Positions 36,701 to 45,015 of a DNA stretch of 45,655 nucleotides are shown piece after piece (the first letter of the stretch is position 1; every line of letters starts with the position of its first letter). The DNA is taken from positions 1 to 45,655 of the forward strand of contig NZ_MTSB01000027.1 of the NCBI RefSeq assembly GCF_002093745.1. The letters are read 5' to 3'. The notes beneath the pieces were generated by a model, which worked only from the letters and a program-made list of their open reading frames with translations, was not told where the DNA came from and did no database searches. The DNA is from Pseudomonas graminis (GTDB lineage: Bacteria; Pseudomonadota; Gammaproteobacteria; Pseudomonadales; Pseudomonadaceae). The translations under genes were made by a program, and so were the position numbers.

Positions 36701-37468
36701 GTGGTTTGCTTCTACAACAAAATAAAAAAAGAAGTTTTCCCTGGGGCCAGTTTTTCAGAAGTGCTGGAAGACTTCTCTGGTTTGGCGAAAAGCTCACACC
36801 GTCGTGATTGGGAAAGTCATTTACGAAAGGTGTTATGTAGGCTTGGTTGCAAAACCTACTTGCTTAGCATGACGGGCCCTGCGGCCAATGATATTTCTGA
36901 GCGGATTATAACGACTTATCCCAATGATTGGCTCAAGCGTTACAACGATGAGGGCTTTATTCAAATAGATCCGATAGTCAGGCATTGCCGTCGTCACTTT
37001 GTGCCACTTTTTTGGGGGGCTGCAAGAAGACGAGCACGAGGTAGATCAAAGGAGTTCTGGTCAGCCCGCGAGCGCTATGACCTTTCACAAGGCGTCAGCA
37101 TTCCGCTGCGCTACCGAGGAATGGCCGGGTCATTCAATGTTGCTAACCCTATGGCCTCTGATGAAGACTTTAGTGATGGGGTTATTGCACCCTTGGGTGT
37201 GTTGTTCATTCTGATACCCTTTCTTTTGGAAGGCTCACAAAAATACTTGAAAGAACCCGGGGAGCAGCTCTGCAGCCTGACCCTGAGAGAGGCTGAAGTG
37301 CTGAAATGGTCAGGAGCAGGTAAAACGACGTGGGAGATAAGCCGAATTCTTGGCTGCTCGGAACGAACCGTCAATTTTCATATTGCCAATGCGAGTAGAA
37401 AGCTGGGATCTTCAAATCGTTTGCAGGCGGTTGGTGTTGCGCTGGTGCAAGACCTGATTTCACTTTAG
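36701..37468 (+). CDS. LuxR-type quorum-sensing regulator
   Basis: This is a 255-residue protein. The N-terminal autoinducer-binding domain is at about residues 15-180, with the invariant residues of acyl-homoserine lactone receptors: Trp77 and Tyr81 (DWLKRY), Asp90-Pro91 (QIDPIV), Trp105 (FWG) and a Gly near 131. The C-terminal LuxR helix-turn-helix is at about 190-245 (TLREAEVLKWSGAGKTTWEI, ILGCSERTVNFHI). It probably binds the lux-box-like site at 29021-29040. The start is GTG with AAGGA eight bases before it. A canonical LuxI is not in the window; the GNAT enzyme may make its ligand. Confidence 0.9.
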   Translation: MVCFYNKIKKEVFPGASFSEVLEDFSGLAKSSHRRDWESHLRKVLCRLGCKTYLLSMTGPAANDISERIITTYPNDWLKRYNDEGFIQIDPIVRHCRRHFVPLFWGAARRRARGRSKEFWSARERYDLSQGVSIPLRYRGMAGSFNVANPMASDEDFSDGVIAPLGVLFILIPFLLEGSQKYLKEPGEQLCSLTLREAEVLKWSGAGKTTWEISRILGCSERTVNFHIANASRKLGSSNRLQAVGVALVQDLISL

Positions 37469-37705
37469 CTAACGGGGACGTGTTCACTACTGTTTAGAGG
37501 TTGCTACGGTGCTGGACGGTCCCTCTCAATGTGTCCAGTGCAAACTTGGTCTTCGGTGTATTTAAGCTATATGACATGTTTCAGTGCGGAGGGGGTATTT
37601 TTACATTTAAAATCTTTACGTCTGTTAATGTAACCTTGCAGCAAAAAGCTGCATCATGTTGTAAGGTGCGTTTAATGCTCACTTTGATTAAAGGATCTGT
37701 TTGTT

Positions 37706-38365
37706 ATGAAGCTTGTGGACTGGGCAAACTTGAGAGACATTTACAAACGAAGTCGCAGACAGCCTAATAAGCTACTGTTTAAGCGCGAAAATGCCAGAAA
37801 ATTATGGCCAATGTGGGCTGCAGCAGCCTCAACCTTGCTACTCTGTTTGTTTGCAGGTTGGGGCATCAAGGATCAGACGCTGATTCCCTACGCTTATGCA
37901 GCGATGCTTCCATGGGCGGTAATTCTTTATGTTACGCGTATTAAAGCGCTTCGTACGGTTTACCCTCGTGAATTTGCTGATCATGCCATTGATCGTCAAT
38001 CATCACTGGGCAAAGAAAACATTCTTTGCTATGCATTCTTCTTAAATGCAGTGCGCAGCGAAGGTTACACACCTTCGACGCTTAGAAAGTTGTCCGCATA
38101 CTCGGATCTGACTTGTAAACCCGCACGGCCGGGGTTAGCTCAGAATCTTGGTTTTGCTTCCTTCATCGCCTTTATGATTGCACTCAGTACCGAAGTCATC
38201 AAAGCGACCCCTCTTTTTACAAATGGTAAGGGCTGGGTCCTTTTGCTGATGGGCATCGGTGGAGTATTTCTTTACTGGCTGATCTTGGACGGCATACACA
38301 GTGTGGCTTACGAGAGGGCTTGGGTGAAACGCTACCTCGACATGGCTGCTAGTGATCTAGAGTAG
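37706..38365 (+). CDS. Hypothetical membrane protein
   Basis: This is a 219-residue protein with two pairs of hydrophobic helices (about residues 30-75: AAASTLLLCLFAGWG, YAYAAMLPWAVILYV; about 148-195: LGFASFIAFMIALSTEVI, WVLLLMGIGGVFLYWLI). The loops between are rich in basic residues. I do not recognise a family. AAAGGA precedes ATG 37706. Whether it belongs to the cluster is unclear; it lies about 240 bases after the luxR-type gene and before the tRNA. Confidence 0.7.
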   Translation: MKLVDWANLRDIYKRSRRQPNKLLFKRENARKLWPMWAAAASTLLLCLFAGWGIKDQTLIPYAYAAMLPWAVILYVTRIKALRTVYPREFADHAIDRQSSLGKENILCYAFFLNAVRSEGYTPSTLRKLSAYSDLTCKPARPGLAQNLGFASFIAFMIALSTEVIKATPLFTNGKGWVLLLMGIGGVFLYWLILDGIHSVAYERAWVKRYLDMAASDLE

Positions 38366-38540
38366 ACGCTACATGCACCTATACTCGCCAGATCGACTTC
38401 GAATGTAGCGGCACTTTTAGTACGGCAGCAAGCTCGCCCTCTGCTGGTTTTTTTTGGTCAGCGGGTTGCTTTCAAATACCGAGACTAGTTCAGAGCTTAG
38501 CTGCTTTTGCCAGTCAGACAATGTTCTTATCAAAAACAAA

Positions 38541-38563
38541 AAAGCCCGCACAAGGCGGGCTTT
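38541..38563 (-). terminator. Terminator of the tRNA-Arg gene
   Basis: A perfect 9-bp stem AAAGCCCGC/GCGGGCTTT with a 5-base loop, followed on the minus strand by TTTTTTG and more T residues. It lies about 50 bases after the 3' end of the tRNA, which is transcribed leftward. Confidence 0.85.
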
Positions 38564-38615
38564 CGGAGTACTTCGTAGACTGTCCACAATTCAGGACACG
38601 TCTAAACCAAAAATA

Positions 38616-38692
38616 TGGTGCACCAGGCGGGATTCGAACCCACGACCCCTGCCTTCGGAGGGCAGTACTCTATCCAGCTGAGCTACTGGTGC
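38616..38692 (-). tRNA. tRNA-Arg (anticodon CCG)
   Basis: Read on the minus strand, the 77 bases fold as a complete cloverleaf. The acceptor stem is GCACCAG/CTGGTGC with encoded CCA, and the D arm AGCTCAGCTGGATAGAGT is normal. The anticodon arm is CTGCC-CTCCGAA-GGCAG with anticodon CCG, and the T arm carries GGTTCGAATCC. It marks the right edge of the A+T-rich island. I found no second copy of its 3' end at the other edge. Confidence 0.96.
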
Positions 38693-38853
38693 AGCGCGGG
38701 CGCCATGATACTCACATGGGTACGGGGCGTCCAGTTGCGGGCGGTCTGTAAAGTGAATCATGCGCTGCCTGTGTGGCGAGCTGGTGCCGATCAGCGCTTC
38801 ATCGGCGCTGAACCTGCGCATTCACCCGCTTCCGACCGCTCCCTTCGTGGTGC

Positions 38854-40116
38854 ATGATGCACTCAATACCACCCAAGCCAGACCGTTCTCACCGAGGGCA
38901 TCTTATCAATCAGTTCAAAAGCATCGAGCGCGGCCCGTGCCGCGTTCTTGTCTCCGGGGCCAGCATCGCGGGTTGTGCCGTTGCCTGGTGGCTGGCGCAG
39001 CGCGATTGCGACGTCACTGTTGTCGAGCAGGCTTCTGTGTTCCGGGACGGTGGGCAGAACGTGGACGTGAGAGGCGCTGCCCGGGACGTCTTGCGTTTGA
39101 TGGGGCTGGAGCAGGCGGTGAAGGACCTCAACACCGGCGAGACCGGGATTGCGTGGGTGGATGAGGACAACCGCACAGCGGCGCGCATTGATCTGTCCGG
39201 TCTGGAGAGCGATGGGCCGACGGCTGAGCTTGAAGTGCTGCGCGGTGACCTTGCCCGGCTGCTTTATGAGGCTTCGTCTGCCGACGCGTTCTATCGCTTT
39301 GGTGATCGCATCGTCTCGGTCGAGCGCGATGAGGCAGGGGTGTCCGTTACGTTCGACAGCGGTGGCGTGGAGCGTTTTGACCTGTTGATCATCGCGGAAG
39401 GTGTCGGCTCGCACACCCGGGAGCTGGTGTTCCCCGGTGAGAACCAGCCTCGCAGAATGGACTTGGCGAGCGCGTTCTTTACCGTGCCCCGTGCGCCGAC
39501 GGACAGCCAGACGGCGCGTTGGTACAACGCGGTGGGCGGTCGCAGTGCAGGTGTGCGTCCGGATAACCGCGGGACGACGCGGGCGTTCTTTAATGTGCAG
39601 GGCCGAAGCCACCTTGCGGTCGGTAACCAGGTTGCCGAGCAGAAGGCGTTTCTTCGGGCGTCTTTCGAAGGCGCGGGTTGGGAAGTACCGCGTTTGCTGG
39701 CGGGGATGGAAGCCGCCGAGGACTTCTGGTTCGATGATCTGCGTCAGGTGAAGATGGATCGCTGGTCGAACGGCCCTGTGGTGTTGCTGGGCGATGCGGC
39801 CTGGTGTGTCACGCCGCTGGGCGGGGTCGGAGCGTCGCTGGCACTCATTGGTGCGTATGTGCTGGCTGGCGAACTCACCAGAACGGACTCTATTGCCGAG
39901 GCGCTTGGCGCGTATGAGTACGTGTTGCGCCCGGTGGTGAAGAAATCGCAGAGTGTGCCCAAGATCGTTCCGCGTCTGGTCCATCCCCGCAGTCTCACGG
40001 GGGTGAAAATCCTGCGCGCGGTGCAGCGAATGGTTGCAACCCCCTTCATCAGCAAGCGTGCAGCCAAGGCGCTGACTCCGGCGGTGCAGGCCTTCACGCT
40101 TCCGGACTATAGATAG
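38854..40116 (+). CDS. FAD-dependent monooxygenase
   Basis: This protein of about 420 residues is a single-component aromatic-type (PHBH-like) monooxygenase. The FAD-binding motif near residues 30-58 is [20 protein letters not shown] in outline, ending in VTVVEQ. The substrate/FAD segment is [13 protein letters not shown], and the C-terminal FAD ribityl motif is [20 protein letters not shown]. The substrate is unknown. ATG 38854 is the first possible start; the FAD domain begins unusually late, so the true start may be internal and non-ATG. It follows the tRNA gene and has normal G+C-rich composition, so it is outside the island. Confidence 0.85.
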   Translation: MMHSIPPKPDRSHRGHLINQFKSIERGPCRVLVSGASIAGCAVAWWLAQRDCDVTVVEQASVFRDGGQNVDVRGAARDVLRLMGLEQAVKDLNTGETGIAWVDEDNRTAARIDLSGLESDGPTAELEVLRGDLARLLYEASSADAFYRFGDRIVSVERDEAGVSVTFDSGGVERFDLLIIAEGVGSHTRELVFPGENQPRRMDLASAFFTVPRAPTDSQTARWYNAVGGRSAGVRPDNRGTTRAFFNVQGRSHLAVGNQVAEQKAFLRASFEGAGWEVPRLLAGMEAAEDFWFDDLRQVKMDRWSNGPVVLLGDAAWCVTPLGGVGASLALIGAYVLAGELTRTDSIAEALGAYEYVLRPVVKKSQSVPKIVPRLVHPRSLTGVKILRAVQRMVATPFISKRAAKALTPAVQAFTLPDYR

Positions 40117-40435
40117 AGGTGTGGCCCCACGTTAAGCCCGAATTCCCCGCATCGTCGGGAGAATGACCGGTGGGGCCGACGCCGCTTTTACGCTAATCCC
40201 AAAACTCCATAGCCTTTAGTGCCGTTCTTTTTTTCGAACGCCCTATTGTCCTTTACCCCCGCAATGCCTAGGATTCGTTTGAGATTTCAAACGCTCTTGT
40301 TCGGTCTTCCTGCTTTCATGCGTTGCGCATCGCTGGAACCGATGGAATGTTTTCCTGACGATGGCTTCCAAACGGGGTGCATCGATATTCAATTGTTCGC
40401 GCCGCCTTCTGTGCGGTGCTGTTTAGGAGGCCGAC
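40117..40435. other. Leader and promoter region of gabD
   Basis: No gene is seen. It contains a pair GGCCCCAC (40123-40130) and GTGGGGCC (40170-40177) that could form a long stem with a loop of about 39 bases. No clear sigma-54 site was noticed. Confidence 0.35.
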
Positions 40436-41878
40436 ATGCAGCTTAAAGATTCCACCCTGTTCCGCCAGCAAGCCTACATCAATGGCCAGTGGCTGAACGC
40501 GGACGGTGGTCAGTCGATCAAGGTCAACAACCCTGCCAACAACGAGATCCTCGGCACCGTGCCGAAAATGGGCGCAGCCGAGACGCGCCGGGCGATTGAG
40601 GCGGCTGACAAGGCGCTGCCGGCCTGGCGCGCGCTGACCGCCAAAGAGCGTGGCAGCAAGCTGCGCCGCTGGTTCGAGTTGATGATCGAAAACCAGGACG
40701 ACCTGGGCCTGTTGATGACCCTGGAGCAGGGCAAGCCGCTGGCCGAGGCCAAGGGCGAGATTGCTTACGCCGCCTCCTTTATCGAGTGGTTCGCAGAAGA
40801 AGCCAAGCGCGTCTATGGCGACGTGATCCCCGGTCACCAGCCGGACAAGCGTTTGATCGTGCTCAAGCAGCCGATTGGTGTGACAGCGGCGATTACCCCG
40901 TGGAACTTCCCGGCGGCGATGATCACCCGCAAGGCCGGTCCTGCGCTGGCGGCGGGTTGCACAATGGTGCTCAAGCCTGCGTCGCAAACGCCGTTTTCGG
41001 CACTGGCGCTGGCTGAACTGGCCGAGCGTGCGGGTATCCCGGCTGGCGTGTTCAGCGTGGTAACGGGCAGTGCGGGCGATATCGGCAGCGAGCTGACTGG
41101 CAACCCTATCGTGCGCAAGCTGTCCTTCACCGGCTCGACCGAGATTGGTCGCCAGTTGATGGCTGAGTGCGCCAAGGACATCAAGAAGGTCTCGCTGGAA
41201 CTGGGCGGCAACGCGCCTTTCATCGTGTTTGACGATGCCGACCTCGACAAGGCGGTCGAAGGCGCGATGATCTCCAAGTACCGCAACAACGGTCAGACCT
41301 GCGTTTGCGCCAACCGCATCTACGTGCAGGACGCGGTGTATGACGCGTTCGCCGAGAAGCTCAAGGCAGCGGTGGGCAAGCTGAAGATCGGTAACGGTCT
41401 TGAAGACGGCATCACCACAGGCCCGCTGATTGATGACAAGGCCGTGGCCAAGGTCAAGGAACACATCGCCGATGCGGTCAGCAAAGGCGCAACCGTGCTG
41501 ACCGGTGGCAACAGTTTGGAAGGCTCGTTCTTCGAACCGACTATTCTGGTCAACGTGTCGAAAGACGCTGCGGTCGCCAAAGAAGAAACCTTTGGTCCGC
41601 TGGCGCCGTTGTTCCGCTTCAAGGACGAGGCTGAAGTGATCGCGATGGCTAACGACACCGAGTTCGGCCTGGCGTCGTACTTCTATGCTCAGAACATGAG
41701 CCGCGTGTTCCGTGTGGCCGAGGCGCTGGAATATGGCATGGTGGGTATCAACACCGGCCTGATCTCCAACGAACTGGCACCGTTCGGCGGTATCAAGTCG
41801 TCGGGCCTGGGCCGTGAAGGGTCCAAGTACGGCATCGAAGATTATCTGGAAATCAAATACCTCTGCCTGTCGGTCTGA
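40436..41878 (+). CDS. gabD: Succinate-semialdehyde dehydrogenase (NADP+)
   Basis: This 480-residue aldehyde dehydrogenase oxidises succinate semialdehyde to succinate, the last step of GABA breakdown. Motifs are the NAD(P) site (ITPWNFPAAMITRKAGPALA), the general base Glu in LELGGNAPF, and the catalytic Cys in NNGQTCVCANRIYV. The C-terminal PFGGIKSSGLGREGSKYG is typical of GabD. TAGGAGG precedes ATG 40436. It is followed by gabT with a gap of about 180 bases. The sequence and pairing make the assignment firm. Confidence 0.95.
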   Translation: MQLKDSTLFRQQAYINGQWLNADGGQSIKVNNPANNEILGTVPKMGAAETRRAIEAADKALPAWRALTAKERGSKLRRWFELMIENQDDLGLLMTLEQGKPLAEAKGEIAYAASFIEWFAEEAKRVYGDVIPGHQPDKRLIVLKQPIGVTAAITPWNFPAAMITRKAGPALAAGCTMVLKPASQTPFSALALAELAERAGIPAGVFSVVTGSAGDIGSELTGNPIVRKLSFTGSTEIGRQLMAECAKDIKKVSLELGGNAPFIVFDDADLDKAVEGAMISKYRNNGQTCVCANRIYVQDAVYDAFAEKLKAAVGKLKIGNGLEDGITTGPLIDDKAVAKVKEHIADAVSKGATVLTGGNSLEGSFFEPTILVNVSKDAAVAKEETFGPLAPLFRFKDEAEVIAMANDTEFGLASYFYAQNMSRVFRVAEALEYGMVGINTGLISNELAPFGGIKSSGLGREGSKYGIEDYLEIKYLCLSV

Positions 41879-42058
41879 CGGACGCCGGGGTATTGCAGCC
41901 GATGGCGCGCGAGAGCGACGTGTCATCGGTTTTTTGCGGCATCGCAGTTTCTTGGCGGCCTGAAGGCTGCAGCAGTCGATCATCGTATGCTGCCGCAGTT
42001 GATCCGGCCCGCTTGATCCTTGAACCACGCCGACCGATGAGCGGCGAATGAGGAATAC

Positions 42059-43339
42059 ATGAGCAAGACTAACGACTCCCTGATGCAACGCCGCCACGCC
42101 GCTGTCCCGCGTGGCGTTGGGCAAATCCACCCGATCTTCGCTGCTTCGGCGAAGAACGCTACCGTTACCGACGTGGAAGGTCGTGAATTCATCGACTTCG
42201 CGGGCGGTATTGCGGTGCTGAACACCGGTCACCTGCACCCGAAAATCATCGCCGCGGTGCAAGAGCAACTGACCAAGCTGAGCCATACCTGCTTCCAGGT
42301 GCTGGCTTACGAGCCGTACGTCGAGCTGTGCGAAAAGATCAACGCCCGGGTGCCGGGTGATTTCGACAAGAAAACCCTGCTGGTGACCACCGGTTCCGAA
42401 GCGGTGGAAAACGCCGTCAAGATCGCCCGTGCTGCCACGGGCCGTGCCGGCGTAATCGCGTTCACCGGCGCTTACCACGGTCGCACCATGATGACATTGG
42501 GGCTGACCGGCAAGGTGGTGCCTTACTCGGCCGGCATGGGCCTGATGCCGGGCGGTATTTTCCGCGCGCTGTACCCGTGCGAGCTGCATGGCGTGAGCGT
42601 TGACGATTCCATCGCCAGCATCGAGCGCATCTTCAAGAACGACGCCGAACCCAAGGACATCGCTGCCATCATCATCGAGCCGGTTCAGGGTGAGGGTGGT
42701 TTCTACGTGGCGCCGAAGGCGTTCATGCTGCGTCTGCGCGAGCTGTGCGACAAGCACGGCATCCTGCTGATCGCTGACGAAGTGCAGACCGGCGCGGGTC
42801 GTACCGGCACGTTCTTCGCGATGGAGCAGATGGGCGTGTCTGCCGACCTGACCACGTTCGCCAAGTCCATCGCAGGCGGTTTCCCGCTGGCGGGTGTGTG
42901 CGGCAAGGCTGAATACATGGACGCCATCGCGCCTGGCGGCCTGGGTGGCACCTATGCCGGCAGCCCGGTGGCGTGCGCGGCGGCACTGGCGGTTCTGGAT
43001 ATCTTCGAAGAGGAGCACCTGCTGGAGCGCTGCAACGCTGTGGGCGAGCGTCTGGTGACGTCCCTCAAGGCGATGCAGGCCAAGTACCCGGTCATCGGTG
43101 AAGTGCGCGCGTTGGGCGCGATGATCGCGGTTGAGCTGTTCGAAGGCGGTGACTCGCACAAGCCTAACGCTGCGGCGGTGGCTCAGGTGGTCGTCAAGGC
43201 CCGCGACAAGGGCCTGATTCTGCTGTCGTGCGGCACGTACGGCAACGTGTTGCGTGTGCTTGTACCGCTGACTGCCGAAGATGAATTGCTGAACCGCGGT
43301 CTGGCCATTCTCGACGAGTGCTTTGCTGAAATCGCATGA
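42059..43339 (+). CDS. gabT: 4-aminobutyrate aminotransferase
   Basis: This 426-residue class III PLP aminotransferase transfers the amino group of GABA to 2-oxoglutarate, giving succinate semialdehyde for GabD. Motifs are GSEAVENAVKIARAATGR, IIEPVQGEGGF, the PLP-ring Asp region LLIADEVQTGAGRTG, and the PLP lysine in TTFAKSIAGGFPLAGV. GAGGAAT precedes ATG 42059. A strong terminator follows, so gabDT form a short unit. Confidence 0.95.
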   Translation: MSKTNDSLMQRRHAAVPRGVGQIHPIFAASAKNATVTDVEGREFIDFAGGIAVLNTGHLHPKIIAAVQEQLTKLSHTCFQVLAYEPYVELCEKINARVPGDFDKKTLLVTTGSEAVENAVKIARAATGRAGVIAFTGAYHGRTMMTLGLTGKVVPYSAGMGLMPGGIFRALYPCELHGVSVDDSIASIERIFKNDAEPKDIAAIIIEPVQGEGGFYVAPKAFMLRLRELCDKHGILLIADEVQTGAGRTGTFFAMEQMGVSADLTTFAKSIAGGFPLAGVCGKAEYMDAIAPGGLGGTYAGSPVACAAALAVLDIFEEEHLLERCNAVGERLVTSLKAMQAKYPVIGEVRALGAMIAVELFEGGDSHKPNAAAVAQVVVKARDKGLILLSCGTYGNVLRVLVPLTAEDELLNRGLAILDECFAEIA

Positions 43340-43383
43340 AAAAGTGTGAAGTCATGAATTGATTAATTTATGACCAAACAGAC

Positions 43384-43413
43384 AAAAAAAGCCCGTTTCG
43401 ACGGGTTTTTTTT
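43384..43413 (+). terminator. Rho-independent terminator of gabDT
   Basis: Stem GCCCGT/ACGGGT with the loop TTCG (stem core 43392-43405), preceded by seven A and followed by a run of eight T residues. It lies about 45 bases after the gabT stop and could act in both directions. Confidence 0.9.
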
Positions 43414-43499
43414 GGTCTGGAGCAAGGTATTTCGCTCTTTTGGCTATATCCGGACGATTGCATTGGCTAAGGTGGGCGCATCGACATCGGAGAGTCATG

Positions 43500-44888
43500 A
43501 TGACTGCTGTAGTTTTACCCGCCGTACCTCGCGTACTGATTGCCGAGTCTGATCCGTGGGTGCGCGAGACGCTCAGCGACCTGGTACTGGGCGTGCGCGG
43601 GGATGTCGAGCTGGAGATGTGTACCGACGGCAAGCAGGCCGTCGAATGGATGAAAAAGCAACTGCCGGATCTGGTCATCGCTGCGCGCGAGCTGCCGGGC
43701 GTGGACGGGTTGAGCCTGCTGCGCGGCGTGCGCAACCTGCGTCGTCAGCCTGTCATTCCGTTCATCCTGATCAGCAACCGCAATGACAGCGCCAGTGTGC
43801 GTGAAGTCCTGCCACTGGCCCCGACGGCCTACCTGACCAAGCCGCTGAACACCGAGGGGTTGCGCCAGCGCCTTGAAAGCCTGTTGCTGGAGCATCGCGC
43901 CGCGGCTCCGGGCGAAGTGCCCGCGCTGACGCCAGGCCTGACGCTGACCAAGTTCCTCGACAAGCGCCGAGACGTGGCCGATGGTGCGCCGCTGTATGTC
44001 GATGTGGCAACGGCGGTGAAGCTCAGCCAGACACCGAACGGCATCGACGCGGTGTTGCTTGAGCAAGAGCTGCGCAACGATCCCCACATCACAGCGGTGC
44101 TGATCGCCGCCGCCAACAGCGCCGCGCAGCACTTGGGCAAACCTGTTCAGACGATGGCCGGAGCGCTGGCCATTCTGGGGCCGGTGCAGGGCGCGAACAT
44201 CGCGTCGGGGCTGGCTAAAAAGCGCATGGCGGTGCTGACCAATGACGCGCTGCTGGCGCAGGCTCATGAGTTCTGGTCGATGTCGCAACGTACTGCCGAT
44301 TACGCCCGTATTCTGGGCGGCATGCTGGAGCTGGATGTCGAGCGCTGCTTCTGCGCCGGGCTGCTGCAATCGCTGGGCGACCTGGCGGTATTGGGTTGCC
44401 TGCAGGAATGGCTGCTGGCCGGTGGCGAGTTGAACGAGCAGGTGATCAAGCAATCACTGGAGCAATATTCGGCGGCGTTCGGCTCCGCGCTGCGCACCCG
44501 CTGGCGTCTGCCGCTGGAGCTGCGTGAGCTGATCGCTGCGGTGTATCAGTACAACACCGGCATCTTCACGCGCGAAGTCCTGGCGATGAACCTGGCGGGG
44601 CAAATGGCGCGTCTGGGCGAGGAAGAGAGTGTCACCACACTGGTCAAGACCAAGTCGGCCAAGTTGCTGAAGCTGAGCGTGGGTGACTTGCAGCGCTTGC
44701 GCAAGAAATTGACCGGCGTGACTGATCCGAGCCTGCTGAGACCGCTCCCGGTCGAGCCTGAGACTGCTGCTGAAACAGTTGAGGAAGAAGAGCCCGATCT
44801 GCTGGACCTGACGCCGGAAGCGCCTGTCGAGCAACCCGCGGCGATTGAGGACCCGGGTGATGCAGTTCAGGATGTGCCCAAGAGCTGA
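43500..44888 (+). CDS. HDOD-domain protein with degenerate receiver domain
   Basis: This 462-residue protein has an N-terminal receiver domain at about residues 10-128. The acidic pair (Glu16, Asp18), Ser92 and Lys114 (YLTKPL) are present, but Ala62 stands at the phospho-acceptor site (VIAARELPG where VxxDxxMPG is expected). An HDOD domain follows at about residues 140-345 (AVLIAAANSAAQHLG, FCAGLLQSLGDLAVLG). The tail is acidic and Pro/Glu-rich. HDOD proteins act in signalling, often linked to cyclic di-GMP or stress, without phosphodiesterase activity. GGAGAG lies five bases before ATG 43500; an ATG directly before it is also possible. Confidence 0.85.
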   Translation: MTAVVLPAVPRVLIAESDPWVRETLSDLVLGVRGDVELEMCTDGKQAVEWMKKQLPDLVIAARELPGVDGLSLLRGVRNLRRQPVIPFILISNRNDSASVREVLPLAPTAYLTKPLNTEGLRQRLESLLLEHRAAAPGEVPALTPGLTLTKFLDKRRDVADGAPLYVDVATAVKLSQTPNGIDAVLLEQELRNDPHITAVLIAAANSAAQHLGKPVQTMAGALAILGPVQGANIASGLAKKRMAVLTNDALLAQAHEFWSMSQRTADYARILGGMLELDVERCFCAGLLQSLGDLAVLGCLQEWLLAGGELNEQVIKQSLEQYSAAFGSALRTRWRLPLELRELIAAVYQYNTGIFTREVLAMNLAGQMARLGEEESVTTLVKTKSAKLLKLSVGDLQRLRKKLTGVTDPSLLRPLPVEPETAAETVEEEEPDLLDLTPEAPVEQPAAIEDPGDAVQDVPKS

Positions 44889-44934
44889 CACCGTTGCGGG
44901 TCGGGCAGAAGGTGTGTTGATCACGCAGAGTCAG

Positions 44935-45015
44935 GATCGGACGCAGAGCGTCCAGAACGGCATGCCCACGCGGAGCATGGGCACGATAGGCGTTCTTCCG
45001 ATCACCTCTCGTTCC
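44935..45015. repeat. Inverted copy of the dispersed palindromic element
   Basis: The complement contains GCTCCGCGTGGGCATGC, GTTCTGGACGCTCTGCGTCC, in the order seen in the left arm of the 16170 element. It lies just after the HDOD gene and runs into the long repeats that follow. Confidence 0.65.

Noticed and set aside
38616..38692. tRNA-Arg 3' end as an attachment site with a direct repeat at the island's left edge
   Set aside because: I looked for the 3' end sequence near 28.5-29.1 kb and found no second copy; no integrase gene is present in the window.
38854..40116. FAD monooxygenase as part of the anthranilate-type cluster
   Set aside because: It lies beyond the tRNA, is separated from the cluster by about 500 bases and a terminator, and has the G+C-rich composition of the core chromosome.
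40316..43159. Very long minus-strand open frame opposite gabD and gabT
   Set aside because: It is a shadow of the two well-supported plus-strand genes and has no family motifs or ribosome site.
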